Below, one piece after another: positions 57,984-64,000 of a DNA stretch of 64,000 nt. The stretch is from Lentibacillus siamensis (lineage in GTDB: Bacteria > Bacillota > Bacilli > Bacillales > Amphibacillaceae). Position 1 is the first letter of the stretch; every line of letters begins with the position of its first letter. Under the pieces are notes generated by a model that ran no database searches, was not told where the DNA came from, and saw only the letters and a program-made list of their open reading frames with translations. The stretch is taken from positions 1 through 64,000 of the forward strand of contig NZ_BAAADS010000003.1 in the NCBI RefSeq assembly GCF_039522605.1, in the 5' to 3' direction. Position numbers and translations under genes: made by a program.

Positions 57984-59183
57984 ATGACTCAAAAAGACAA
58001 TGGAAAGATAGTGATTGTGGGTGCTGGTTCAGCGGGAATATCGATTGCATCAAGGCTTTTGAAGAGTGCACCTTTTTTAAAAGGACAGATTAAGTTAATT
58101 GATCCTTCTGATGATCATTATTATCAGCCGTTATGGACATTAGTTGGGGCGGGAGCAGCAAAAATTGAAGATACACATAGAAAGCAAAGTACCTTGATTC
58201 CTGAAGGGGCTAATTGGGTTAAAGAGGCAGTGGAAGAATTTTGTCCGGAAGAAAATACGGTGATAACTGATAAGGGTACAGTAGTTCACTATGAGTATCT
58301 GATTGTTACAGCTGGTATTGAAATAAAGTGGGATGATATTGAAGGCTTACTGCAAACAATTGGAAAGAATGGCGTTTGCAGCAATTATTCATCTGAATAC
58401 GTCCAAAGTACATGGGGAAATCTAAAGCATTTTGATGGTGGAACAGCTATATTTACACAACCAAGCACACCAGTGAAGTGTGCTGGAGCTCCACAAAAGA
58501 TTATGTATTTGGCAGAGGATTATTTTAATCGTTCCGGAGTCCGCAATAAATCAAAGGTAAAATTCTTTTCCGGTAAAGATACTATCTTTGGTGTAAAGCG
58601 GTATGCCGATACGTTAAAAGAAGTAATTAAAAGGAAAGAAATTGAAGATACCTTTCAAATGGATTTAGTCAAAATTGACGGAACAAACAAGGTAGCGACA
58701 TTTCAACATGTTGAATCAAACGAGACCATGCACTGTAAATATGACATGATTCATGTTACGCCACCAATGGGGGCACCGGAATTCATCGCAAAAAGCCCAT
58801 TGGCAGATGAAAACGGATGGGTAGCAGTTGATCCATATACATTGCAGCATCATCAATATAAAAATGTGTTCAGTGCAGGTGATTCAGCGAGTCTTCCAAC
58901 TTCCAAAACCGGTGCAGCGATTCGACAGCAAGCGCCTATTTTAGCTAACAACTTACTGGCGCACATGGATCAAAAGGAGATGAAAATGTCATATGATGGG
59001 TACACATCCTGCCCATTAGTAACAGGATATAATAAGTTAGTACTGGCCGAATTTGATTATAATAAAAATCCTCAGGAAACATTTCCAATCGATCAGTCAA
59101 AAGAGAGAACCAGCATGTATCTTGTAAAGAAAAATTTGTTACCTATTCTGTACTGGAATGGCATGTTAAAGGGTACGATGTGA
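57984..59183 (+). CDS. sqr: Sulfide:quinone oxidoreductase
   Basis: A 399-residue FAD enzyme oxidising sulfide to polysulfide and passing electrons to menaquinone. FAD motif IVIVGAGSAGISIASRLL at residues 9-26, DHYYQPLWTLVGAG near 50, PVKCAGAPQKIMYLAEDYF near 163 (redox Cys) and FSAGDSASLPTSKTGAAIR near 295 fit type II SQR. I choose ATG 57984 (AAGAAGGA upstream); the frame is open from 57957. Confidence 0.92.
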   Translation: MTQKDNGKIVIVGAGSAGISIASRLLKSAPFLKGQIKLIDPSDDHYYQPLWTLVGAGAAKIEDTHRKQSTLIPEGANWVKEAVEEFCPEENTVITDKGTVVHYEYLIVTAGIEIKWDDIEGLLQTIGKNGVCSNYSSEYVQSTWGNLKHFDGGTAIFTQPSTPVKCAGAPQKIMYLAEDYFNRSGVRNKSKVKFFSGKDTIFGVKRYADTLKEVIKRKEIEDTFQMDLVKIDGTNKVATFQHVESNETMHCKYDMIHVTPPMGAPEFIAKSPLADENGWVAVDPYTLQHHQYKNVFSAGDSASLPTSKTGAAIRQQAPILANNLLAHMDQKEMKMSYDGYTSCPLVTGYNKLVLAEFDYNKNPQETFPIDQSKERTSMYLVKKNLLPILYWNGMLKGTM

Positions 59184-59216
59184 CGGCCAAAACTCGGCGT
59201 ACAAGGAGGCTAAATA

Positions 59217-59774
59217 ATGGAAACTACCGAAACAGATTCCCAACTTGAGGATATTTTGCGGGAATTGAAAGAACGAGAACAATTGGATTCGCTTCATTAT
59301 CTTGTACAAAAGCTTCCAGAGTTCACTCATACGATTCGTTCAATAGATGATAAACTATCATTTGTTAACGATGTAATAAATGATCAGCAGTCTATGAATA
59401 CTGTTGGACGTGAAGTAGATGAGAAAATTGATAAACTGCATTTAAACCAGGAACATTTTGATGCACTTCTAGAGATGGTTCAGCTTATGCCCAGTCTGGT
59501 ACCAATGATGAAAAAGCTGGATGATGTAACCCTTTTTGTAAATGAATTTTTGTCAGATACAACTTCCGTCGAATATGCCCTCAAAGGATTAAATGATATT
59601 GTCCCGATTGAGAAAGGGTTGGAGGTTATTCATGAAACCAATAACCGTTTTAATAGGGATGGGGACACAACAAATGTTTCGATACTTAGTATGTATCGAT
59701 TGTTAAAAGATCCGGTAATGCAAAAAGGGTTTAAATATATGGAGACACTACTTGATGTTGTTAAAGAAAAATAA
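59217..59774 (+). CDS. DUF1641 protein of the sulfide cluster
   Basis: A 185-residue, strongly helical protein: LHYLVQKLPEFTHTIRSIDD and LDALLEMVQLMPSLV-like HFDALLEMVQLMPSLVPMMK, then KLDDVTLFVNEFL. DUF1641 proteins accompany SQR in many Firmicutes and may dock it to the membrane or quinone pool; function unproven. AAGGAGG precedes ATG 59217, 33 bases after sqr. Confidence 0.85.
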   Translation: METTETDSQLEDILRELKEREQLDSLHYLVQKLPEFTHTIRSIDDKLSFVNDVINDQQSMNTVGREVDEKIDKLHLNQEHFDALLEMVQLMPSLVPMMKKLDDVTLFVNEFLSDTTSVEYALKGLNDIVPIEKGLEVIHETNNRFNRDGDTTNVSILSMYRLLKDPVMQKGFKYMETLLDVVKEK

Positions 59775-59815
59775 CTTTATAGGGTTTGTACAGATGGGAA
59801 AATAGGTGATCAAGA

Positions 59816-60595
59816 TTGGGCTTGGACTTAATAATGGTGTTGTTTTTAATTGGTTTTATTGGCTCTTTTTTGTCAGGAATGGTGGGCATTGGCGGTTCAA
59901 TCATTAAATATCCATTACTGTTTTACATTCCGTCATTGCTTGGAATAGGGGCCTTTACAGCGACGGAGGTTGCTGGGATATCAGCTGTCGATGTCTTTTT
60001 TGCATCAATTGCTGGTGTATTGGCATATCGAAAAGACGGGTATTTGAATAAAAGATTAATTATTACAATGGGGACCGCTGTGTTGGTGGGTAGCTTCATT
60101 GGAGGATATGGCTCGATTCTTTTATCGGATAAGAGTATTAATCTTGTATATGCAATATTAGCGAGTATAGCAGCAATTATGATGTTTAGCTCCAAGAAAG
60201 AAAATGTCCTGGAAAAACGGGTAAACCAAATTGAATTTAACCGCCTAATAGCAATCGTCAGTGCTTTTCTTGTTGGAATAGGGTCTGGGATTGTCGGTGC
60301 AGCTGGTGCATTCCTGCTGGTACCAATTATGCTGGTGTTACTGAAAATACCAACCCGTGTCACCATAGCATCTTCGCTTGCAATAACTTTTTTATCGTCA
60401 ATAGGTTCAACCGCTGGAAAAATAATAACAGGTCAAGTGTTATTTGGACCAGCGGGGGTAATGGTAGTTGCCAGTCTTATTGCTGCACCGGTGGGGGCAG
60501 TAATTGGTAAAAAAATAGATACTCAAATCTTGAAAGCTATTTTATCGGTGTTTATCCTGGCCACGGTAATTAAAATTTGGTTTGATTTTATTTAA
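59816..60595 (+). CDS. TSUP family (TauE/SafE) sulfite/sulfonate exporter
   Basis: A 259-residue permease with eight helices. GSFLSGMVGIGGSIIKYPLL near 16-35 and the second copy GIGSGIVGAAGAFLLVPIML near 158 are the paired motifs of the family. Role here: probably export of sulfite, or import or export of another sulfur anion made by the neighbouring oxidases. TTG 59816 follows AGGTGATC. The next gene starts 21 bases later. Confidence 0.88.
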   Translation: MGLDLIMVLFLIGFIGSFLSGMVGIGGSIIKYPLLFYIPSLLGIGAFTATEVAGISAVDVFFASIAGVLAYRKDGYLNKRLIITMGTAVLVGSFIGGYGSILLSDKSINLVYAILASIAAIMMFSSKKENVLEKRVNQIEFNRLIAIVSAFLVGIGSGIVGAAGAFLLVPIMLVLLKIPTRVTIASSLAITFLSSIGSTAGKIITGQVLFGPAGVMVVASLIAAPVGAVIGKKIDTQILKAILSVFILATVIKIWFDFI

Positions 60596-60616
60596 ATGTT
60601 TAAGGAGGAAAGTTTT

Positions 60617-61195
60617 ATGGACCATTATAAACTGTCAGACTTTATTCGTGATTTAACCAATGTAGTAGAAACAACTAATTCGGATAGTGAACGAGTTTCA
60701 CAGGCTGAGCATCATCTCAGTAAATTAATGCGCAGTAAGTCATGGCTGCCGACTGAAAAAATGTATGCAGGCGACAACAGTTATGGGCGCCATTCTCTTT
60801 ATCGCGATCCACAAGACCGCTTTGAAATTCTCGCCCTTATTTGGGAACCTGAACATAGTACACCATTACATGACCATGATGGAACATGGGGTGTAGAGGG
60901 AGTTGTTTCAGGTCGAATGAAGATTTTAAATTATTTACAATCAGAATCGTATTCCAATCAAACTACTAAACTGACTTATGCTGGTACAATGACGATAAAC
61001 GAACAAAGCACTGGAGAACTATTGCCACCAGCGGATTGCCATATTTTAAAACCCCAAGGGGATGAGACAGTTATTACTGTTCATGTCTATGGCAAACAAC
61101 TTAAAAAGTTTCGGGTATTTGAACAGACTGATCAGAAAGACATCTTTATTACGCATGAAAAACCTGTTGGGTATACAACAGAAACATGTCTTTAA
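60617..61195 (+). CDS. Cysteine dioxygenase
   Basis: A 192-residue cupin enzyme that oxidises cysteine to cysteine sulfinate using Fe2+. The metal motif is HDHDGTWGVEG (His about 85 and 87, then Glu), and the third His lies in TVHVYG near 155. I choose ATG 60617 with AAGGAGG upstream; the frame is open to 60596. Cysteine sulfinate breaks down to sulfite, which the adjacent TSUP permease could export, so the cluster handles excess cysteine and sulfide. Confidence 0.92.
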   Translation: MDHYKLSDFIRDLTNVVETTNSDSERVSQAEHHLSKLMRSKSWLPTEKMYAGDNSYGRHSLYRDPQDRFEILALIWEPEHSTPLHDHDGTWGVEGVVSGRMKILNYLQSESYSNQTTKLTYAGTMTINEQSTGELLPPADCHILKPQGDETVITVHVYGKQLKKFRVFEQTDQKDIFITHEKPVGYTTETCL

Positions 61196-61237
61196 AATCT
61201 GTGGAATTAGGAAATAGGAGTTCGTAATAAAAACTCT

Positions 61238-61280
61238 AAAAACAGCTTGCAGCGTAATGTTTCTGCAAGCTGTTTTCTTT
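61238..61280 (+). terminator. Terminator of the sulfide operon
   Basis: AAAAACAGCTTGCAG (61238-61252) and CTGCAAGCTGTTTT (61263-61276), then CTTTATT. Confidence 0.88.
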
Positions 61281-61340
61281 ATTGTCTAGGAAATTATAAA
61301 ATTTTGTAGATGTGGATAATGCACTTGCTCCTAATCAGCC

Positions 61341-61490
61341 ACGTCCAGCTCCAGCGCCCAGCGACTAGCAAACTTCACACTTCCTCACTACGATAAGTCA
61401 ACATCGGTTCGCTTTCAGCTCACCGTGTTTCCTTTATCTCATTGCGGAGTGCTCCAGTTTGTACGTCGCTAAACGGGCGCTTCCGCTTTT
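61341..61490. repeat. Bacillaceae-type dispersed repeat (single copy here)
   Basis: The words ACGTCCAGCTCCAGCGCCCA, GCGACTAG, AAGTCAACATCGGTTCGC and AACGGGCGCTTCCGCTTTT are, as I recall, typical of a repeat scattered in Bacillaceae genomes. Only one copy is in this window. No gene is seen in it. Its last part coincidentally contains AACGGGCGC but no GGAATAA. Confidence 0.5.
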
Positions 61491-61494
61491 GTTC

Positions 61495-62601
61495 TTAATT
61501 CCAAATTTCGCCGGCAACATCCACGACAAATTTCAGTTTGGCCCACTGTTGTTCCTCGGTAAGTTTATTGCCATGATGGGTTGAAGCGAATCCACATTGC
61601 GGACTGAGACACAGTTGGTCGAGCGGTACATATTCAGCTGCACGATTTATACGTGCAATCACTTCATCCTTGTTCTCCAGTTCACCTGATTTGGATGTGA
61701 TCACGCCCAGCACAACGCGCGGACCATCCTCAGGAATATATTTCAACGGATTAAAGCTGCCGGAACGTTCATCGTCATATTCAAGGAAAAACCCATCCAC
61801 ATTGCCTTTTGCAAATAATTTCGGTGCAATCCGGTCATAGCCTCCCTCAAATGCCCATGTAGAGCGATAATTACCCCGGCATAAATGAACTGTCACCGTC
61901 AGATCATCCGGTTTTCCGGCAAGACTTTCATTGAGCACACGAACTGCCAGGTTGATCAGATAATCCCTGTCGACATTGTCCTCGTTCCATGGAACACTGT
62001 CAGCGGCAAGCCCGGCGATATAAACATCATCCAGCTGCAAATAGCGGAGTCCCTTGTCATAAAAAGCTTTAAGTGCGTCTTGGTACGTTTGAATTATGTC
62101 TTCTGCATATTTTTCAACATCCGGGTAAATGTCCGGGTTTCGAATACCATCGTTAAAAAACATATTTGGGCTTGGGATTGCAAATTTCACAGCTGCCCGT
62201 TCCTGGACAATATCAAGCAGGTCTTGGGTATCCTGTAAAAATGGATGATTTCGATTGAATGAGATTTTTCCAGAATTCCGGACGTTATATTTTTCCGTCT
62301 CCTGATCATTGAATGCATAACCCTGTTCAGGTATATATCCTTCAAAGCCGTTTAAATGCTCCATAAAGTCAAGGTGGAACCAGGTTCGGCGGAACTCACC
62401 GTCACTGACAGCTTCCAGGCCGGCTTCTATTTGTTTGTCGACTGCCCGTTTGATTTCTTCATTTTCCACATCACGTAATTGTTCCGCAGAAATAGCGCCT
62501 TCTTTAAATTCTTTCCTTGCCGCATGCAGCCGATCCGGCCGGAGCAAACTTCCCACCTGGTCTGCACGAAAAGGTGCGTTTGTACTGATTTTAGTCGTCA
62601 T
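61495..62601 (-). CDS. MetE-like methionine synthase (YxjG/YxjH type)
   Basis: A 368-residue single-domain cobalamin-independent methionine synthase-like protein. RADQVGSLLRPDRLHAARKE near 12, GLEAVSDGEFRRTWFHLDFM near 60, LQLDDVYIAG near 190, TVHLCRGNYRSTW near 235 (His-x-Cys Zn ligands) and LSPQCGFAS near 338 (second Cys) are intact. It transfers a methyl group to homocysteine or a related thiol. The start at 62601 follows AAGGAGG. A SAM-I riboswitch controls it. Confidence 0.92.
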   Translation of the reverse strand: MTTKISTNAPFRADQVGSLLRPDRLHAARKEFKEGAISAEQLRDVENEEIKRAVDKQIEAGLEAVSDGEFRRTWFHLDFMEHLNGFEGYIPEQGYAFNDQETEKYNVRNSGKISFNRNHPFLQDTQDLLDIVQERAAVKFAIPSPNMFFNDGIRNPDIYPDVEKYAEDIIQTYQDALKAFYDKGLRYLQLDDVYIAGLAADSVPWNEDNVDRDYLINLAVRVLNESLAGKPDDLTVTVHLCRGNYRSTWAFEGGYDRIAPKLFAKGNVDGFFLEYDDERSGSFNPLKYIPEDGPRVVLGVITSKSGELENKDEVIARINRAAEYVPLDQLCLSPQCGFASTHHGNKLTEEQQWAKLKFVVDVAGEIWN

Positions 62602-62635
62602 ACCTATTCCTCCTTGTGATGGCAACTGAACCGAA

Positions 62636-62790
62636 ACATAAAAAGGCCTCTTCAAAATAAGAAGAGACCTGACTGTTTTAAACATCACTCTTCTTATCTT
62701 TAAGCATTTTGCTTCTGGAATTAGCACAGTCATGACAACCGATGCTGAGGTTTCAAAGGGCCAGTCCCTCCACCTCTCTGGATAAGATAT
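62636..62790 (-). promoter_or_regulatory. SAM-I riboswitch with terminator upstream of MetE-like gene
   Basis: On the minus strand: P1 TCTTATC (62781-62787 complement), AGAGAGGTGGAGGGACTGGC, CCTTTGAAACC, CAGCATCGG, GTGCTAATTCC and closing GATAAGA (62691-62697 complement). The terminator stem AGGTCTCTTC / GAAGAGGCCT (62644-62670) ends in TTTTT. Second S-box of the window. Confidence 0.95.
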
Positions 62791-62884
62791 TTCGCTATTC
62801 AGTTTAATTTAAGTAATACAATACACCTGAAAATTCCAAATGTCAATACGAATTGTTTAGAATGATGCAGGACAAATACGGGCT

Positions 62885-63000
62885 GACTGGCGGAACAGCG
62901 GATATAACGGGAGAAAAAAATATAACGGGAGAACAGCGGATATATCGGGAAAACAGTGGGTCTATAGACGGAACATCGAAGAAAAAATATCGATAAAACA
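62885..63000. repeat. 20-bp phased array, unit core TAWCGGGAGAA
   Basis: TAACGG at 62905 and 62923, TATCGG at 62943, TATAGACGG at 62963, TATCGA at 62988. Steps of 18, 20, 20, 25. Same family as 51860-51960. Confidence 0.65.
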
Positions 63001-63062
63001 AATTCGCACATATACATGCAGGATCAAATGATTGGATTGAAATGAATCTAGTTTGGCATTTC

Positions 63063-63120
63063 TTGACTTTTTGATGTGTCAATTATAAAATATGAACATA
63101 TACTAATATACACATATATC
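63063..63120 (+). promoter_or_regulatory. Promoter and CzrA-type operator
   Basis: TTGACT (63063-63068), 17 bases, TAAAAT (63086-63091). Over and after the -10 lies TATGAACATATAC / TATACACATATATC, an imperfect palindrome like the ATATGAACAT-type sites of ArsR/CzrA repressors. Confidence 0.6.
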
Positions 63121-63178
63121 AAGATTAACAATTTGCTGCTAATCAGTCGAATGGAATAGACGAGTGGGGGGATTATAA

Positions 63179-63505
63179 GTGACAGAGGACAATGAAGAAA
63201 AAAACATGGAACCAAAAGATCTGGATGAGGAAACATTGTTTGTAGTTTCACAAACGTTTAAAGCATTGGGAGACCCAACAAGAATCCGGATTTTGCATTT
63301 ATTATTTCAAAATGAATATTCGGTAAACGGAATTGCAGAAGCATTGCATTTGAGACAATCGACTGTTTCGCATCAACTGCGATTCCTGAAAAATCTGCGG
63401 CTTGTAAAATATCGCCGGGAAGGTACAACATTGTACTATTCCCATGACGATGAACATGTGATTAATATTCTGAAGCAAACCATTGACCATGCACTGCACA
63501 GCTGA
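63179..63505 (+). CDS. czrA: ArsR/SmtB family metal-sensing repressor (CzrA-like)
   Basis: A 108-residue winged-helix repressor: FKALGDPTRIRILHLLF near 24, then recognition helix EALHLRQSTVSHQLRFLKNL near 55. The C-terminal helix has D-x-H and, ten residues on, H-x2-H (DEHVINILKQTIDHALH), the alpha-5 Zn/Co site of CzrA. Zinc binding releases it from DNA. It starts at GTG 63179 with GTGGGGGG upstream. The efflux gene follows 42 bases later. Confidence 0.92.
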   Translation: MTEDNEEKNMEPKDLDEETLFVVSQTFKALGDPTRIRILHLLFQNEYSVNGIAEALHLRQSTVSHQLRFLKNLRLVKYRREGTTLYYSHDDEHVINILKQTIDHALHS

Positions 63506-63547
63506 TGCAAACTTTTAACGGTACATACTTGTGAGGAGGTTTTGTAA

Positions 63548-64000
63548 ATGGGACACGATCATGGTCACGACCATACACATGGTGCGAACAAAAAGGCGCT
63601 GATGATCAGTTTTATCATTATCACTGTATATATGATCATCGAAGCAGCCGGCGGGTTTATTACCAACAGCCTTGCTTTACTTTCTGATGCTGGCCATATG
63701 CTGAGTGATTCCATATCACTCGGTGTCGGATTGGTTGCTTTTGCTATGGGCGAGAAAGTGGCTAACTACAGTAAGACATATGGATATAAACGGTTTGAAA
63801 TATTGGCGGCGTTTTTTAATGGTGTCACACTAATCGCCATTGCATTATATATTTTTTATGAGGCATTTCAGCGGTTTAGCAGTCCGCATGAAGTCGCGTC
63901 GACCGGTATGCTTATCATTGCCATCATCGGTCTGGTGGTCAACATTGTGGTAGCATGGATCTTAATGCGTGGTGACACCGATGAAAATTTAAACCTGCGG
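63548..64000 (+). CDS. czcD: Cation diffusion facilitator CzcD-like (3' partial)
   Basis: The first 151 residues of a CDF zinc exporter: His-rich N-terminus (GHDHGHDHTHG), TM1, NSLALLSDAGHMLSDSISLG near 42-61 with the metal-binding D and H-x3-D, and further helices to the window end. GAGGAGG precedes ATG 63548. With czrA it forms a Zn/Co efflux locus. Confidence 0.92.
   Translation, partial: MGHDHGHDHTHGANKKALMISFIIITVYMIIEAAGGFITNSLALLSDAGHMLSDSISLGVGLVAFAMGEKVANYSKTYGYKRFEILAAFFNGVTLIAIALYIFYEAFQRFSSPHEVASTGMLIIAIIGLVVNIVVAWILMRGDTDENLNLR

Noticed and set aside
61341..61490. Copy of the GGGCGC/GGAATAA family at 61475
   Set aside because: It shares AACGGGCGC but has no GGAATAA loop and belongs to a different, longer repeat.
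33539..63000. CRISPR arrays for the 20-21-bp periodic regions
   Set aside because: Conserved cores are only 7-13 bp and the gaps between them are under 15 bp; no cas genes are nearby.
1..64000. tRNA, rRNA, complete insertion sequences or prophage genes
   Set aside because: I looked for cloverleaf ends, rRNA words, transposases and phage structural genes and found none.

Overview
The window comes from a low-GC Gram-positive, spore-former-type bacterium of the family Bacillaceae. The evidence is AGGAGG-type ribosome sites everywhere, SAM-I and tRNA(Trp) T-box leaders, FapR and Fur operators, and two blocks with the gene order I know from Bacillus subtilis: the yitR-yitS-yitT-yitU-yitV-yitW neighbourhood, and yjzD-yjaV-med-fabH-fabF...yjbA-trpS. 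I lean towards a Virgibacillus/Oceanobacillus/Lentibacillus-like genus, but this is inference.

Region 1 (1-21 kb) is accessory and decaying. Small, mostly plus-strand, functionally unrelated genes stand one after another: oxidoreductases, a second FabH, acetyltransferases, an RDD protein, DinB, a lipoprotein, a zeta-toxin-like kinase, a nucleotidyltransferase, an arylamine N-acetyltransferase, a MarR operon, a YobU/YobV-type pair, a hydrolase and an M29 aminopeptidase. Several are frameshifted or truncated, and there is a 60-base N gap. Between 4.08 and 19.06 kb almost every gene is followed by a copy of a short imperfect hairpin (arm GGGCGC, loop GGAATAA), always in the same orientation. This gene-hairpin-gene-hairpin layout is the most unusual structure in the window and resembles a cassette array, although I see no recombinase.

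Region 2 (19-33 kb) holds an RlmD-type rRNA methyltransferase, a YrvL-like protein, a SAM-riboswitch-controlled sodium:solute symporter, DJ-1, Nudix, GNAT, 2H-phosphoesterase, DUF418 and YisL genes. It then has a Fur-controlled siderophore uptake locus and a membrane-anchored alpha-amylase-like protein that has lost its catalytic residues.

Region 3 (33-56 kb) is core chromosome: a beta-propeller protein, the yit block, molybdopterin genes mobB-moaE-moaD, a Crp/Fnr regulator with a DUF2249 gene, uppP, the med-fabH-fabF block (FapR box), yjbA, T-box-controlled trpS, an M20 amidohydrolase and a CNNM/CBS protein.

Region 4 (56-64 kb) is sulfur and metal handling: a LysR-SQR-DUF1641-TauE-cysteine dioxygenase cluster, a SAM-riboswitch-controlled MetE-like methyltransferase, and a CzrA/CzcD zinc efflux locus running off the end. 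In the 33-63 kb part, six intergenic spaces contain degenerate tandem arrays whose units repeat every 20-21 bp, about two turns of the helix.
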